64,000 nt of DNA from Ephemeroptericola cinctiostellae (GCF_003339525.1 NZ_CP031124.1:248001-312000); one strand, 5' to 3'. Numbered from the stretch's first letter, positions 9,561-19,968 are shown. Translations and numbers: made by a program. Notes: generated by a model from the letters alone, not told the origin.

Positions 9561-9827
9561 TTATACGATGCGCGCGGCTTCGAGCAAACGCGTTACAGCC
9601 CAAGACTTGGTCTTAGATACTGGACGTGTTTCTTCGATTTCGACGAGATCGCCTTCGTTGTATTGATTGGCTTCATCATGTGCGTGGTATTTTTTCGATT
9701 GAACGATGATTTTACCGTACAAAGGATGTGTTACACGACGCTCAACCAATACAGTCACTGTTTTGTCCATTTTGTTAGACGTAACGCGACCAGTCAATAC
9801 ACGACGTAAAGATTTTTGTTCACTCAT
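9561..9827 (-). CDS. rpsQ: 30S ribosomal protein S17
   Basis: S17 is an OB-fold protein and primary binder of the 16S 5' domain. The 88-aa protein has [20 protein letters not shown] and the YHAHDE motif, and its C-terminal [21 protein letters not shown] matches betaproteobacterial S17. The start ATG overlaps the rpmC stop by four bases (ATGA), so translation is coupled. It is the last gene of the S10 unit here, followed by a large gap. Confidence 0.98.
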   Translation of the reverse strand: MSEQKSLRRVLTGRVTSNKMDKTVTVLVERRVTHPLYGKIIVQSKKYHAHDEANQYNEGDLVEIEETRPVSKTKSWAVTRLLEAARIV

Positions 9828-10018
9828 TTCGTACCTGCCTTTTGGTGCATAACAGTGCGCACGCGAGCGATGTCACGGCGTACTTTTTTGAGCTGATTGA
9901 CGTCGCTCAACTGTTGCATCGCGCGTTGCATACGCAAGTTAAATTGCGTTTTCAACAAGGCGCTCAGCTCAGTTTGCAATGCCGCTGCGTCTTTGGTCAA
10001 TAATTCTTTTGCTGACAT
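9824..10018 (-). CDS. rpmC: 50S ribosomal protein L29
   Basis: L29 lies at the tunnel exit beside L23, where trigger factor and SRP dock. Starting at the ATG at 10016-10018, which has AAGGAGAGTATT upstream, the protein is 64 aa: [20 protein letters not shown] and ending [13 protein letters not shown] seven-codon upstream extension of the frame lacks a ribosome-binding site and is not used. It is two-helix and charged, as expected. It overlaps rpsQ by four bases and follows rplP by ten. Confidence 0.97.
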   Translation of the reverse strand: MSAKELLTKDAAALQTELSALLKTQFNLRMQRAMQQLSDVNQLKKVRRDIARVRTVMHQKAGTK

Positions 10019-10028
10019 AATACTCTCC

Positions 10029-10445
10029 TTAACCGCCAATGGTGCGCGTGACGAAAACGCACTTCAATGGCAATTTGGCTTCTGCCAAACGGAAGGCTTG
10101 ACGTGCCAAATCTTCTGACACACCGTCCATCTCGTACAGCATTTTACCTGGTTGAATTTCAGCAACATAGTACTCGGGATTACCCTTACCGTTACCCATA
10201 CGCACCTCTGCAGGCTTGTTTGAGATTGGTTTGTCTGGGTAAATACGAATCCAAATACGACCGCCACGTTTAATGTGACGGGTCATGGCACGACGTGCTG
10301 CTTCAATTTGGCGCGCAGTGATACGACCACGCTCCACTGATTTCAAGCCAAAATCACCGAAAGACACATCTGCGCCACGGGTAGCGACGCCTGTGTTACG
10401 GCCTTTTTGCTCTTTACGATACTTTCTACGTGCGGGTTGCAACAT
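10029..10445 (-). CDS. rplP: 50S ribosomal protein L16
   Basis: L16 contacts A-site and P-site tRNA and helps shape the peptidyl transferase centre. The 138-aa protein begins [19 protein letters not shown] and carries [20 protein letters not shown], both conserved; the arginine in the PxGR-type region that is hydroxylated in some bacteria would fall in the central loop. It follows rpsC by two bases and precedes rpmC by ten, so it is tightly coupled. Confidence 0.98.
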   Translation of the reverse strand: MLQPARRKYRKEQKGRNTGVATRGADVSFGDFGLKSVERGRITARQIEAARRAMTRHIKRGGRIWIRIYPDKPISNKPAEVRMGNGKGNPEYYVAEIQPGKMLYEMDGVSEDLARQAFRLAEAKLPLKCVFVTRTIGG

Positions 10446-10447
10446 AA

Positions 10448-11248
10448 TTATTCTCCTGCACCAGCTGGTTTAGCATCCGATGGTTTGCGTGTATTACGAC
10501 GCGCACCGGGTGCATCACCATCACGACGCTTACGATCACCCGATGGGCGGCCTTCGCGACGCGGTTGTTTTTTATCATCTTTACCATCATGCTCATAGCC
10601 TGTGCCTGGCAAAACGCGACGATCCAACGTATCGCCTTTGTAGACCCAAACTTTGATACCGATGATGCCGTATGTGGTCAAAGCAGTTGATGTGGCGTAA
10701 TCGATGTTCGCTTTGAGGGTGTGCAAAGGCACACGACCTTCACGCTGCCACTCTGAACGAGCGATTTCAATACCATTCAAACGACCTGAGCTCATGATTT
10801 TGATGCCTTGTGCGCCCATGCGGGTTGCACCTTGCATCGCACGGCGCATCGCACGGCGGAACATGACACGTTTTTCGAGTTGCTGAGCAATGCCATCACC
10901 GATCAATTGCGCATCGATTTCAGGCTTACGCACTTCTTCAATGTTCACATGCACAGGCACATTCATCAGCTTTTGCAAATCAGCGCGCAACACCTCGATG
11001 TCCTCGCCTTTTTTGCCAATGACCACGCCAGGGCGTGAGCTGAAAATGGTGATGCGTGCGGTTTTCGCAGGGCGTTCGATCAAAACACGCGCCACCGAAG
11101 CATTTTTCAATTTTTTCTTGAGGTACTCGCGTACTTTCAAATCTTCATTGAGGGTTGCTGCGAATTCGCTGTTTTTAGCGTACCAACGAGAATCCCAATC
11201 CTTGGTGACTTGCAAACGAAAGCCAGTAGGGTTAATCTTTTGTCCCAT
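10448..11248 (-). CDS. rpsC: 30S ribosomal protein S3 with basic C-terminal extension
   Basis: S3 forms part of the mRNA entry tunnel with helicase-like activity shared with S4 and S5. The 266-aa protein has a KH domain (about residues 38-107, with [18 protein letters not shown]) and the C-terminal S3 domain with [20 protein letters not shown]. Compared with the 233 residues of E. coli S3 it has an extra tail of about 40 residues rich in Arg, Lys, Asp and Gly, a known trait of Burkholderiales S3. It follows rplV by nine bases. Confidence 0.98.
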   Translation of the reverse strand: MGQKINPTGFRLQVTKDWDSRWYAKNSEFAATLNEDLKVREYLKKKLKNASVARVLIERPAKTARITIFSSRPGVVIGKKGEDIEVLRADLQKLMNVPVHVNIEEVRKPEIDAQLIGDGIAQQLEKRVMFRRAMRRAMQGATRMGAQGIKIMSSGRLNGIEIARSEWQREGRVPLHTLKANIDYATSTALTTYGIIGIKVWVYKGDTLDRRVLPGTGYEHDGKDDKKQPRREGRPSGDRKRRDGDAPGARRNTRKPSDAKPAGAGE

Positions 11249-11257
11249 CTTGACTCC

Positions 11258-11587
11258 TTATTGTCCGACAGTCACACTGATGTGACAGGTTTGTTTTTCG
11301 ATGCTGTTGCCACGGCCTTTGGCGCGTGCCGACATACGTTTCAAAGATGTACCTTTATCGATGAAGATGCGCGTAACGCGCAATTCGTCGATGTCTGCAC
11401 CATCATTGTGCTCGGCATTGGCAATTGCTGATTCCAAAACCTTCTTGATGATCACAGCCGCTTTCTTTTGCGTGAAAGCCAAGGTGTTGAGCGCTGCTTC
11501 AACTTGTTTGCCGCGAATCAAATCGGCCACCAAACGGCCTTTTTGAGCCGACAAGCGCACACCACGTAAAATAGCTGTAGTTTCCAT
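11258..11587 (-). CDS. rplV: 50S ribosomal protein L22
   Basis: L22 lines the peptide exit tunnel with a long beta hairpin, the site of macrolide-resistance changes in other bacteria. The 109-aa protein starts [20 protein letters not shown] and has the hairpin region [18 protein letters not shown]. It lies 11 bases after rpsS and nine before rpsC in the S10 unit. Full length for the family. Confidence 0.98.
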   Translation of the reverse strand: METTAILRGVRLSAQKGRLVADLIRGKQVEAALNTLAFTQKKAAVIIKKVLESAIANAEHNDGADIDELRVTRIFIDKGTSLKRMSARAKGRGNSIEKQTCHISVTVGQ

Positions 11588-11598
11588 AACGCTTATCC

Positions 11599-11874
11599 TT
11601 ATTTCTTCGCTTTTTTGTCCGCCGCGTGACCTTTAAAGGTACGGGTTAGGGCAAACTCGCCGAGTTTATGACCGACCATATTTTCAGAAATATAGACAGG
11701 CACGTGCTGACGGCCGTTGTGCACTGCAATGGTTAAGCCAATGAAATCAGGCAAAACCGTTGAGCGACGAGACCACGTTTTAATTGGTTTTTTGTCACGA
11801 TTTGCGACCGCTACTTCCACTTTTTTCAATAAGTGAGCGTCACAAAATGGACCTTTTTTGACTGAACGAGCCAT
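11599..11874 (-). CDS. rpsS: 30S ribosomal protein S19
   Basis: S19 pairs with S13 at the head of the 30S subunit and contacts A-site tRNA. The 91-aa protein opens [20 protein letters not shown] and contains [20 protein letters not shown], diagnostic for S19. It follows rplB by ten bases and is followed by rplV after 11. AAGGAGTAGCAA lies upstream of the start. Confidence 0.98.
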   Translation of the reverse strand: MARSVKKGPFCDAHLLKKVEVAVANRDKKPIKTWSRRSTVLPDFIGLTIAVHNGRQHVPVYISENMVGHKLGEFALTRTFKGHAADKKAKK

Positions 11875-11884
11875 TTGCTACTCC

Positions 11885-12712
11885 TTATTTAAAGCGACGT
11901 TTAACGATCATGCTGGTCGTGCGCTTATTGCGACGCGTACGGTAGCCTTTGGTTTTTTGACCCCATGGTGACACAGGATGCATACCAGCTGACGTACGAC
12001 CTTCACCACCACCGTGCGGGTGATCGACCGGATTCATGACCACACCACGAACCGTTGGACGAATACCGCGCCAGCGTGTCGCACCGGCCTTACCGATTTG
12101 ACGCAGACCGTGTTCTTCATTACCCACTTCACCAATGGTTGCACGGCAGTCAACGTGTACACGACGAACCTCACCTGAACGCAAACGGAGCTGAGCATAA
12201 ACGCCTTCACGAGCCATCAATTGAACTGAAGTACCTGCTGAGCGTGCAATTTGCGCGCCTTTGCCTGGTTTCATTTCGATGCAGTGAATCGTACTGCCCA
12301 CAGGAATATTGCGGATTGGTAAAGTGTTACCCGCTTTGATTGGGGCTTCCGCACCACTCACGAGCTCTTGACCAGCCACAACACCACGCGGGGCGATGAT
12401 GTAACGACGTTCGCCATCTTTGTACAACAATAAAGCGATGTTTGCAGAACGGTTAGGATCATATTCCAAACGCTCAACTTTAGCGATGATGCCGTCTTTG
12501 TCATTGCGCTTGAAGTCGATCATACGGTAGTGGTGCTTGTGACCGCCACCTTTATGACGGGTTGTGATCACACCACGGTGATTACGACCTGCATTTTGCT
12601 TTTGAGCTTCCAACAAAGGTGCATGGGGCGCGCCCTTATGCAACTCTTTGTTGACCACTTTCACGAGGCCACGACGGCCAGGCGAGGTTGGCTTGACTTT
12701 TACGAGTGCCAT
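11885..12712 (-). CDS. rplB: 50S ribosomal protein L2
   Basis: L2 is among the oldest ribosomal proteins and is needed for subunit association and peptidyl transferase activity. The 275-aa protein begins [20 protein letters not shown] and has the near-active-site segment [18 protein letters not shown]; the histidine of the HPHGGG motif (His229 in E. coli) is present. The basic tail MIVKRRFK is conserved. It starts one base after the rplW stop, so the pair is coupled. Confidence 0.99.
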   Translation of the reverse strand: MALVKVKPTSPGRRGLVKVVNKELHKGAPHAPLLEAQKQNAGRNHRGVITTRHKGGGHKHHYRMIDFKRNDKDGIIAKVERLEYDPNRSANIALLLYKDGERRYIIAPRGVVAGQELVSGAEAPIKAGNTLPIRNIPVGSTIHCIEMKPGKGAQIARSAGTSVQLMAREGVYAQLRLRSGEVRRVHVDCRATIGEVGNEEHGLRQIGKAGATRWRGIRPTVRGVVMNPVDHPHGGGEGRTSAGMHPVSPWGQKTKGYRTRRNKRTTSMIVKRRFK

Positions 12713-12713
12713 A

Positions 12714-13013
12714 TTATTTCACCTCCTCGTCAAAGTGGATCTCTTGGCCTTGTTTTAAGGCCACGTAAGCGATGCGCGTATTTGAGCGTTTGCCCATGCG
12801 TTTGCCTGCACGTTTGGTTTTACCTTTACGGTTCAACACACGAACAGCATCAACTTCCACTTTAAACAATAATTCAACCGCCGCTTTGATTTCAGGCTTG
12901 GTCGCTGTAGGAACAACGCGAAATGCAACGTGTTCATTTTTTTCAGCGATGAAAGTGCTTTTTTCAGAAACGATCGGCGCCAGGATAACTTGCATTAAAC
13001 GGTCTTGATTCAT
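12714..13013 (-). CDS. rplW: 50S ribosomal protein L23
   Basis: L23 at the tunnel exit is the docking site for trigger factor and SRP. The 99-aa protein has the start [20 protein letters not shown] and the conserved basic loop [18 protein letters not shown]. It overlaps the rplD stop by four bases (ATGA) and ends one base before rplB. Length and motifs are normal for the family. Confidence 0.98.
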   Translation of the reverse strand: MNQDRLMQVILAPIVSEKSTFIAEKNEHVAFRVVPTATKPEIKAAVELLFKVEVDAVRVLNRKGKTKRAGKRMGKRSNTRIAYVALKQGQEIHFDEEVK

Positions 13014-13627
13014 GACAAGATCTCCTCGATTTGCGCTACCGCTGCTTTGGTCACCAATACTTTACCGTAGAACAACAACGACAATGGATCTGCATGTTTA
13101 GGCTCGCAAACATAAACATTGACCAAGTTGCGCGCCGCCAAGAACAAGTTCTCAGAGTAATCGGCAGTGATGATCATGGCTGAATCTGTGCCCAATGCTT
13201 TCAATTTGTCAGCAACCAGCTTGGTTTTAGGTGCTTCAACTGCGAAGTCTTCAACCACAACCAAACGGCCTTCACGGGCCAATTGCGACAAAATGCTGCA
13301 CATCGCTGCGCGATGCATTTTACGGTTAACTTTTTGTGTGAAATTCTCATCAGGAGAATTCGGGAACGCGCGTCCACCCCCACGCCAGATTGGCGAAGAT
13401 GTCATACCTGAACGTGCACGACCGGTACCTTTTTGAGCCCAAGGCTTTTTGGTACTGTGCTTAACAGTTTGACGATCTTTTTGTTGGCGGTTGCCTGAAC
13501 GGGCATTGGCTTGATATGCAACAACGATTTGATGAATCAAAGCTTCGTTGTACTCACGACCAAACACCGCATCGGAAGCAGCAACTGAACCTGCTTGACC
13601 CTGTGCATTAAAGAGCTGGATATCCAT
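13010..13627 (-). CDS. rplD: 50S ribosomal protein L4
   Basis: L4 reaches into the exit tunnel and in E. coli represses its own S10 operon by attenuation and translational block. The 205-aa protein has the basic tunnel loop around [20 protein letters not shown], where macrolide-resistance changes occur elsewhere, and the C-terminal [10 protein letters not shown]. Its ATG overlaps the rplC stop by one base (TAATG) and its stop overlaps rplW by four. Whether it regulates the rplC leader hairpin noted here is an open inference. Confidence 0.98.
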   Translation of the reverse strand: MDIQLFNAQGQAGSVAASDAVFGREYNEALIHQIVVAYQANARSGNRQQKDRQTVKHSTKKPWAQKGTGRARSGMTSSPIWRGGGRAFPNSPDENFTQKVNRKMHRAAMCSILSQLAREGRLVVVEDFAVEAPKTKLVADKLKALGTDSAMIITADYSENLFLAARNLVNVYVCEPKHADPLSLLFYGKVLVTKAAVAQIEEILS

Positions 13628-14286
13628 TACTTAGCTCCTTTAACTTTAACCGCAGCGCGAACCATGATGTTGCCGTTTTTAGCACCAGGAACAGCGCCTT
13701 TAACCAACAACAAACCACGCTCAACGTCGACGCGTGCGATTTCTAAATTTTGTACTGTGCAGCTGACATCACCCATGTGACCCGTCATGCGCTTACCAGG
13801 GAAAACGCGACCTGGATCTTGCGCCATACCGATCGAACCGGGGACATTGTGCGAACGAGAGTTACCATGCGAAGCGCGGCCAGAAGCGAAATTGTAACGC
13901 TTGATCGTACCTGCATAGCCTTTACCAATTGTGACACCAGAAACGTCAACTTTTTGGCCGGCTTGGAAAATCTCAACAGTCACGCTCGAACCTGCTGACA
14001 ATTGCGCGAGCGCATCAGCATCCAAACGAAACTCTTTAGTGAAGGAACCCGCCTCTGCACCTGCTTTTGCCAAATGACCCGCTTGGGCTTTAGCAACACG
14101 TGATGCACGACGAGCACCGTAGGCGACCTGAACGGCGGCATAGCCGTCGACTTCAGGCGTCTTAACTTGGGTAACGCGATTGCCAGACACATCCAACACA
14201 GTTACCGGGATAGAAGCACCATCCTCAGTAAAAATGCGGGTCATGCCGACCTTGCGCCCCAATAGACCCAGTCCATTGTGACTCAT
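13627..14286 (-). CDS. rplC: 50S ribosomal protein L3
   Basis: L3 starts 50S assembly with L24 and reaches the peptidyl transferase centre. The start used is the ATG at 14284-14286 with GGAG six bases upstream, giving 219 aa: [21 protein letters not shown] methionine four codons further upstream has GAGG directly against it and is less likely. The loop [19 protein letters not shown], with the methylated glutamine region next to it, is intact. In this genome rplC, not rpsJ, is first in its unit; it has its own leader and promoter-like site. Confidence 0.97.
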   Translation of the reverse strand: MSHNGLGLLGRKVGMTRIFTEDGASIPVTVLDVSGNRVTQVKTPEVDGYAAVQVAYGARRASRVAKAQAGHLAKAGAEAGSFTKEFRLDADALAQLSAGSSVTVEIFQAGQKVDVSGVTIGKGYAGTIKRYNFASGRASHGNSRSHNVPGSIGMAQDPGRVFPGKRMTGHMGDVSCTVQNLEIARVDVERGLLLVKGAVPGAKNGNIMVRAAVKVKGAK

Positions 14287-14365
14287 TATAAACTCCATCC
14301 TCGACTGCGATTGGTCGAGCTAGATTACCATTTAGCGATATTTTGATTAATACCGCCTCTTAAAA

Positions 14366-14393
14366 AACCTTTTTACATCCAAACAAAAAGGTT
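14366..14393 (-). promoter_or_regulatory. Terminator-like hairpin in the rplC leader
   Basis: On the minus strand AACCTTTTT (14393-14385) pairs with AAAAAGGTT (14374-14366) over ten bases and runs into TTTT. It lies about 80-110 bases upstream of rplC and just after the candidate promoter, so it could be a 5' stabilising stem, an attenuator, or a back-up terminator for readthrough from rpsJ. Confidence 0.45.
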
Positions 14394-14401
14394 AGCTTTG
14401 T

Positions 14402-14430
14402 ATGATATTACAATTCAAAACAATACGCAA
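14402..14430 (-). promoter_or_regulatory. Candidate promoter of the rplC (S10) unit
   Basis: On the minus strand TTGCGT (14425-14430) is followed after 17 bases by TATCAT (14402-14407). The site lies downstream of the rpsJ terminator and upstream of rplC, where a promoter is needed. The same TTGCG -35 occurs at rplN and topB. Confidence 0.5.
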
Positions 14431-14507
14431 GCATCAGATCACAATAACCCTCTAATTTACAAAGCTTTTGCGCTTTTACGACACCCAAGCCAACGCCACC
14501 TCTTAAA

Positions 14508-14543
14508 TGTAAAAAAACGCACTCAAAGGTGCGTTTTTTTACA
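14508..14543 (-). terminator. Intrinsic terminator after rpsJ
   Basis: TGTAAAAAAACGCAC (14508-14522) pairs perfectly with GTGCGTTTTTTTACA (14529-14543) over a 6-base loop; the inner GC-rich stem is followed by seven T in either direction. It begins 13 bases past the rpsJ stop and would separate tuf-rpsJ from rplC. Confidence 0.85.
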
Positions 14544-14556
14544 GATCTAAAACCAA

Positions 14557-14865
14557 TTACACTTTAATTTCAACATCTACGCCAGCTGGCAAATCGAGTT
14601 TCATCAAAGCGTCAACCGTTTTGTCCGTAGGATCAACGATGTCCATCAAACGTTGATGCGTACGAATCTCAAACTGGTCACGTGAAGTTTTGTTCACGTG
14701 TGGTGAGCGCAATACGTCAAAGCGCTGAATGCGTGTTGGCAAAGGTACTGGACCCTTAACAATCGCGCCCGTGCGCTTTGCAGTTTCAACGATTTCAGCT
14801 GCAGACTGATCGATCAAACGATAATCAAACGCCTTTAAACGAATACGAATTTTAGTGCTTGCCAT
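14557..14865 (-). CDS. rpsJ: 30S ribosomal protein S10
   Basis: S10 is a 30S head protein and also the transcription factor NusE, which works with NusB in antitermination. The ATG at 14863-14865 gives 102 aa starting [20 protein letters not shown], the family length; an in-frame ATG 14 codons upstream lies in the spacer and gives an atypical extension, so I reject it. It follows tuf by 128 bases and ends at a strong terminator, so it belongs to the str unit rather than the rplC unit. Confidence 0.97.
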   Translation of the reverse strand: MASTKIRIRLKAFDYRLIDQSAAEIVETAKRTGAIVKGPVPLPTRIQRFDVLRSPHVNKTSRDQFEIRTHQRLMDIVDPTDKTVDALMKLDLPAGVDVEIKV

Positions 14866-14933
14866 GATATGACTTTCTAAAGAACAAGGTGAAATCAACT
14901 TCACCAAACAATAAAGAACAACTTAACTTGAAA

Positions 14934-14957
14934 CACTGGGTGGCGCACCACCCAGTG
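14934..14957 (-). other. GC-rich hairpin between tuf and rpsJ
   Basis: CACTGGGTGG (14934-14943) pairs perfectly with CCACCCAGTG (14948-14957) over a 4-base loop, about 35 bases past the tuf stop. Only three T follow, so complete termination is unlikely; partial termination or mRNA stabilisation of the abundant tuf message is plausible. Confidence 0.55.
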
Positions 14958-14993
14958 CAATACAACTTTAATACAGTTTTAAATCAAAAGCAA

Positions 14994-16184
14994 TTAAGCA
15001 ATGATTTTAGCCACAACGCCCGCACCAACAGTACGACCACCTTCACGAATCGCGAAGCGCAAGCCTTCTTCCATCGCGATTGGGGCGATCAGTTCGACGC
15101 TGATTGATACGTTGTCACCTGGCATGACCATTTCTTTGCCTTCTGGCAAAGACACTGCACCGGTCACGTCCGTTGTACGGAAGTAGAACTGTGGACGGTA
15201 GTTGTTGAAGAATGGTGTGTGACGACCACCTTCGTCTTTTGACAAGACGTAGATTTCTGCGTCAAACTTGGTGTGCGGTTTGATTGAGCCTGGTTTGCAC
15301 AGGACTTGACCACGTTGCACGTCTTCACGTTTTGTACCACGGAGCAATACGCCGACGTTGTCGCCTGCTTGACCTTGGTCGAGCAATTTGCGGAACATTT
15401 CAACACCAGTACATGTTGTCACTTGTGTGTCTGCGATACCAACGATTTCGAGTGATTCACCGACTTTAACGATGCCACGTTCGATACGACCAGTCACCAC
15501 CGTGCCACGACCAGAGATTGAGAACACGTCTTCGATTGGCAACAAGAATGTGCCGTCAACTGCGCGTTCTGGTGTTGGGATGTATGAGTCCAATGCATCG
15601 CCCAAAGCCAAAATAGCAGGTTCGCCGATCGGTGATTGGTCGCCTTCTAAAGCCAATTTCGCAGAGCCTTTAACGATAGGTACGTCGTCGCCTGGGAAAT
15701 CGTATTTAGACAATAATTCACGAACTTCCATTTCAACCAATTCGAGCAATTCTTCGTCGTCGACCATGTCGCATTTGTTCAAGAATACGAGGATGTACGG
15801 TACACCCACTTGACGTGCCAACAAGATGTGCTCACGTGTTTGTGGCATTGGGCCGTCTGCTGCTGAACATACGAGGATCGCGCCGTCCATTTGAGCCGCG
15901 CCGGTGATCATGTTTTTAACATAGTCAGCATGGCCTGGGCAGTCAACGTGTGCGTAGTGACGCGTGGCTGTTTCGTATTCAACGTGGGCGGTGTTGATGG
16001 TGATACCACGCGCTTTTTCTTCTGGTGCCGCGTCAATGTCTGCGTAACCTTTGGCTTCGCCACCGAATTTTTTTGACAAAATCGTGGTGATTGCCGCTGT
16101 TAATGTTGTTTTACCGTGATCAACGTGACCAATCGTGCCTACGTTGACGTGTGGTTTGGTCCGTTCGAACTTACCTTTTGCCAT
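14994..16184 (-). CDS. tuf: Elongation factor Tu
   Basis: EF-Tu carries aminoacyl-tRNA to the A site as a GTP complex. The 396-aa protein has the G domain (about residues 1-205) with G1 GHVDHGKT, G3 DCPGHADY, G4 NKCD and G5 GSAK, followed by two beta-barrel domains and the C-terminal [14 protein letters not shown]. It sits 67 bases after fusA in the str operon. Many Burkholderiales have a second tuf near secE and rRNA genes; this window cannot tell. Confidence 0.99.
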   Translation of the reverse strand: MAKGKFERTKPHVNVGTIGHVDHGKTTLTAAITTILSKKFGGEAKGYADIDAAPEEKARGITINTAHVEYETATRHYAHVDCPGHADYVKNMITGAAQMDGAILVCSAADGPMPQTREHILLARQVGVPYILVFLNKCDMVDDEELLELVEMEVRELLSKYDFPGDDVPIVKGSAKLALEGDQSPIGEPAILALGDALDSYIPTPERAVDGTFLLPIEDVFSISGRGTVVTGRIERGIVKVGESLEIVGIADTQVTTCTGVEMFRKLLDQGQAGDNVGVLLRGTKREDVQRGQVLCKPGSIKPHTKFDAEIYVLSKDEGGRHTPFFNNYRPQFYFRTTDVTGAVSLPEGKEMVMPGDNVSISVELIAPIAMEEGLRFAIREGGRTVGAGVVAKIIA

Positions 16185-16251
16185 GATATATCCAATCTTA
16201 TTTTTAATAACGGGCGATCTTCACGACCGCCCATGTGTGAGTTTTAGTGCA

Positions 16252-18351
16252 TTACTTCGCGCGGGCGCTCATAACGGCCTCAACCACGTTACGCGGTGCT
16301 TCTGCGTAGTGTTTGAATTCCATTGAGTACGTTGCGCGACCTTGCGTAGCTGAACGCAAATCGGTTGAGTAACCAAACATTTCTGACAATGGGACTTCAG
16401 CTTTAATTTCTTTGCCGCCGCCAATCATGTCGTCCATGCCCTGAACCATACCACGGCGTGATGACAAATCGCCCATCACCGTACCCGTGTATTCTTCAGG
16501 TGTTTCAACAACCACATACATCATCGGCTCGAGCAAGACAGGTTTTGCTTTACGCATACCTTCTTTAAAAGCCATCGAGCCAGCCATACGGAACGCATTC
16601 TCATTCGAGTCAACGTCATGGTATGAACCAAAGTGCAAAGTCACTTTCACGTCAACCACTGGATAACCAGCAATCACACCTGATTTCAACGTTTCTTCAA
16701 CACCCTTACCAACCGCAGGAATGAATTCGCGAGGCACCACACCGCCCTTAATTGCATCCACAAACTCAAAACCAAGGCCTGGCGCTTGTGGTTCGAGTTT
16801 CAGGATCACGTGACCGTATTGACCACGACCACCTGATTGCTTAACAAACTTCGCCTCAGCATTTTCAACCGTATCACGAATGGTTTCACGGTAAGCCACT
16901 TGTGGTTTACCCACGTTAGCTTCAACGTTAAATTCACGCTTCATGCGATCAACGATAATTTCCAAGTGCAACTCACCCATACCACCGATGAGGGTTTGAC
17001 CTGATTCTTCGTCAGTCGATACGCGGAATGAAGGATCTTCTTGCGCTAAACGGTTCAACGCCAAGCCCATTTTCTCTTGGTCGGCCTTGGTTTTTGGCTC
17101 AACCGCTTGAGAAATCACGGGCTCAGGGAACACCATGCGTTCCAAGATGATCGGTGCGTCCAATGCGCACAAGGTTTCACCCGTGGTCACATCTTTCAAG
17201 CCGATACATGCGGCGATGTCGCCTGCCAACACTTCTTCAACAGGTTCACGTGCGTTTGCATGCATTTGAACGATACGACCCACGCGTTCTTTTTTGTCTT
17301 TCACCGCATTCAAAACGGTTTCACCCGCTTTTAACACACCTGAATACACGCGAACGAAAGTCAATTGACCGACGAATGGATCCGTCATCAATTTAAACGC
17401 CAAAGCTGAGAATTTCTCTTTGTCATCCGCTTTACGCGTGATGGGGTTGCCGTCCTCGTCTTCACCCGTGATTGGTTTCACGTCAATCGGAGATGGCATG
17501 AAGTCCAGAACCGCGTCCAACATGGCTTGTACACCCTTGTTTTTAAACGCAGAACCGCACAGCATCGGTTGAATTTCACAAGCCAAAGTGCGGATACGCA
17601 AAGCTTGTTTGATTTCAGCTTCAGTCAAATCGCCTTCTTCAAGGTATTTGTTCATCAACTCTTCTGATGCTTCAGCAGCAGACTCAACCATTTTTTCGCG
17701 CCATTCGTTGGCAGTCGCCACCAAATCCGCAGGGATATCGCCATACTCAAAGGTTACACCTTTGTCTTCGTCCCAAATGATGGCTTTCATCTTAATCAAA
17801 TCAACCACGCCTTGGAAGTTTTCTTCCGCGCCGATTGGAATTTGAATAGGCACCGGATTGGCGCGCAAACGCAATTTCATGCCTTCAACGACTTTAAAAA
17901 AGTTCGCGCCAGTGCGGTCCATTTTGTTCACGAACGCCAAACGAGGCACCGCGTATTTGTTGGCTTGACGCCAAACGGTCTCAGATTGCGGCTGAACGCC
18001 ACCCACTGCACAGTACACCATGCACGCACCGTCCAAAACACGCATCGAACGCTCAACTTCAATCGTGAAGTCGACGTGACCTGGGGTGTCAATGATATTG
18101 ATGCGATGCTCTGGGTAGTTTTTGGCCATGCCGCTCCAAAAAGCAGTGGTTGCAGCAGAAGTGATCGTGATACCACGCTCTTGCTCTTGCTCCATCCAAT
18201 CCATTGTTGCCGCGCCGTCATGCACTTCACCAATTTTGTGGTTCACGCCTGTGTAAAACAATACGCGTTCAGTCGTTGTGGTTTTACCTGCGTCAATGTG
18301 CGCAGAAATACCAATATTACGATAACGCTCAATAGGGGTCTTGCGAGCCAT
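16252..18351 (-). CDS. fusA: Elongation factor G
   Basis: EF-G is the translocase that moves tRNA and mRNA after peptide bond formation and helps recycle ribosomes. The 699-aa protein has GTPase motifs [13 protein letters not shown] (near residue 20), DTPGHVDFT and NKMDRTGA, then domains II-V with GGRGQYGHV and [16 protein letters not shown] in domains IV and V. The start ATG at 18349-18351 has AAAGGATTATT upstream. It lies between rpsG (281-base gap) and tuf. Confidence 0.99.
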   Translation of the reverse strand: MARKTPIERYRNIGISAHIDAGKTTTTERVLFYTGVNHKIGEVHDGAATMDWMEQEQERGITITSAATTAFWSGMAKNYPEHRINIIDTPGHVDFTIEVERSMRVLDGACMVYCAVGGVQPQSETVWRQANKYAVPRLAFVNKMDRTGANFFKVVEGMKLRLRANPVPIQIPIGAEENFQGVVDLIKMKAIIWDEDKGVTFEYGDIPADLVATANEWREKMVESAAEASEELMNKYLEEGDLTEAEIKQALRIRTLACEIQPMLCGSAFKNKGVQAMLDAVLDFMPSPIDVKPITGEDEDGNPITRKADDKEKFSALAFKLMTDPFVGQLTFVRVYSGVLKAGETVLNAVKDKKERVGRIVQMHANAREPVEEVLAGDIAACIGLKDVTTGETLCALDAPIILERMVFPEPVISQAVEPKTKADQEKMGLALNRLAQEDPSFRVSTDEESGQTLIGGMGELHLEIIVDRMKREFNVEANVGKPQVAYRETIRDTVENAEAKFVKQSGGRGQYGHVILKLEPQAPGLGFEFVDAIKGGVVPREFIPAVGKGVEETLKSGVIAGYPVVDVKVTLHFGSYHDVDSNENAFRMAGSMAFKEGMRKAKPVLLEPMMYVVVETPEEYTGTVMGDLSSRRGMVQGMDDMIGGGKEIKAEVPLSEMFGYSTDLRSATQGRATYSMEFKHYAEAPRNVVEAVMSARAK

Positions 18352-18406
18352 AATAATCCTTTGGCAAAAAAAGCATCGATCTACTTTTTTTGATTTCTAA
18401 TGTTAG

Positions 18407-18468
18407 AAAATTTGCACAGGCAACCTGTACAAATTTTGCGGTAAAAACAGTTTAAAACACAACTGTTT
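18407..18468 (-). repeat. Two hairpins in the rpsG-fusA gap
   Basis: AAAATTTG-C-ACAGG (18407-18420) pairs with CCTGT-A-CAAATTTT (18424-18437) with one mismatch and a 3-base loop. Next to it AAACAGTT (18445-18452) pairs with AACTGTTT (18461-18468). They lie 55-115 bases before fusA in the 281-base gap 18352-18632, which holds no gene. Candidate sites for autoregulation or partial termination. Confidence 0.45.
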
Positions 18469-18632
18469 CACCAGTATGTATTGGGCTTAAAGCACTCAAT
18501 TCAACGTTTTAAACTCCCACTTTTTTGCAAGAAATTGGTGGAAACCAGCATCACTCGCACAGCCATGCGTTTTTTCGCACAACCACACCAATCAGCCACT
18601 GCCCCACCAACCCTCACAACAAAAAGCAAAAA

Positions 18633-19103
18633 TTAGAAACGGAAGTGGCTAAATGCTTTATTCGCTTCAGCCATACGATGCACTTCATCACGCTTTTTCA
18701 TTGCACCGCCACGGCCTTCAGCCGCATCCATCAACTCACCAGCCAAACGCAAAGCCATGGTTTTTTCACCACGCTTTTTAGCCGCTTCACGCAACCAACG
18801 CATCGACAATGCCATGCGACGCGATGGACGAACTTCAACTGGAACTTGATAGTTGGCACCACCGACGCGGCGGCTTTTCACTTCAACCATTGGCTTTGCG
18901 TTATTCAACGCAGTGGCAAAAACTTCCAATGGATCTTTACCTGTTTTGGTAGCAATTTGCTCCAAAGCACCGTAAGCAATGCCTTCAGCTACGGCTTTTT
19001 TGCCAGACAACATGATCACATTCATGAACTTGGCTAAATCAACACTTCCAAACTTTGGGTCTGGCAAAATATCACGTTTTGGGACTTCACGACGACGAGG
19101 CAT
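18633..19103 (-). CDS. rpsG: 30S ribosomal protein S7
   Basis: S7 starts assembly of the 30S head and in E. coli represses the str operon by binding the rpsL-rpsG spacer. The 156-aa protein starts [20 protein letters not shown] and has [20 protein letters not shown] and the C-terminal [15 protein letters not shown]. Length equals the short E. coli B/most bacterial form. It lies 159 bases after rpsL, long enough for a leader structure, though I did not find a clear S7-site match. Confidence 0.98.
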   Translation of the reverse strand: MPRRREVPKRDILPDPKFGSVDLAKFMNVIMLSGKKAVAEGIAYGALEQIATKTGKDPLEVFATALNNAKPMVEVKSRRVGGANYQVPVEVRPSRRMALSMRWLREAAKKRGEKTMALRLAGELMDAAEGRGGAMKKRDEVHRMAEANKAFSHFRF

Positions 19104-19262
19104 CTCATCTTCCTTTCTTCAGTTGGGCTACACTTTACGAGCCCTGACGGCGAACAATATTAAAACCACGCACCGTCACTTACTCGGCATCCAATTCAAC
19201 TGGATCACCGCGCTATATTAAAAAAATCTTAGTTAAACCTAAACATCTCAGCAGCAACTAAA

Positions 19263-19643
19263 TTACTTAGCCGCTTTAGGACGCTTCGCGCCATATTTAG
19301 AACGAGATTGCTTACGGTCTTTAACACCTTGCAAGTCCAAAGAACCGCGCACGATGTGATAACGCACACCAGGCAAATCCTTAACACGACCGCCGCGAAT
19401 TAACACGACGCTATGCTCTTGCAAGTTATGACCTTCACCGCCGATGTACGAAATCACTTCGAAGCCATTCGTCAAACGAACTTTGGCCACTTTACGCATC
19501 GCAGAGTTAGGTTTTTTAGGGGTAGTTGTGTACACACGAGTGCACACACCGCGTTTTTGCGGGCAGTTGTCCAGCGCAGGGCTTTTGCTGGCTTCACGCA
19601 ATACAGTGCGTGGTTTACGCACTAACTGGTTAATCGTTGGCAT
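19263..19643 (-). CDS. rpsL: 30S ribosomal protein S12
   Basis: S12 sits at the decoding centre and controls accuracy. The 126-aa protein begins [20 protein letters not shown] and has [19 protein letters not shown] with lysine at position 43 and the loop [14 protein letters not shown]. Both are the streptomycin-sensitive wild type. It is first in the str unit, but upstream lies lpxC rather than rpoC as in many relatives. No strong promoter pair was recognised in the 325-base upstream gap. Confidence 0.98.
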   Translation of the reverse strand: MPTINQLVRKPRTVLREASKSPALDNCPQKRGVCTRVYTTTPKKPNSAMRKVAKVRLTNGFEVISYIGGEGHNLQEHSVVLIRGGRVKDLPGVRYHIVRGSLDLQGVKDRKQSRSKYGAKRPKAAK

Positions 19644-19968
19644 TGTTTACATCCAATATAAAAACATAGTTCATTTAATCACGGCAATCACGATTGCACT
19701 TTTCACTGACACCTTTGATGCTAACAAGGCATAAGTTACTGATTAAACACGTTTATTTCACCAAAACAGACTTCACATAACCCAAAAGGCACGCAATTCG
19801 TCCACTACAATGAACTTTACATCATACGCGACAAAGCAAAAGGGGTCAACGCCTTTCAAGCGTTGACCCCTGTTAACATTCTGAAAACACATGACTTTTA
19901 ATTATTTTACAACACCTTTACAGCACCCTTGAATTCAGAACCATACAACAGCCGATGCCCGCAGAAGC
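19644..19968. other. 325-base gap between lpxC and rpsL
   Basis: It contains the lpxC terminator at 19841-19871 and must hold the promoter of the str operon between about 19660 and 19840. TTGCGT occurs on the minus strand near 19796 but without a convincing -10. No gene was seen. Confidence 0.6.
19841..19871 (-). terminator. Intrinsic terminator after lpxC
   Basis: AGGGGTCAACGC (19841-19852) pairs perfectly with GCGTTGACCCCT (19860-19871) over a 7-base loop. On the minus strand it is followed by TTTGCTTTG. It separates the cell-wall cluster from the str operon. Confidence 0.85.

Noticed and set aside
18525..19037. 170-codon plus-strand frame
   Set aside because: It is antisense to rpsG, and its His/Phe/Thr-rich product is typical of the reverse strand of a ribosomal gene.
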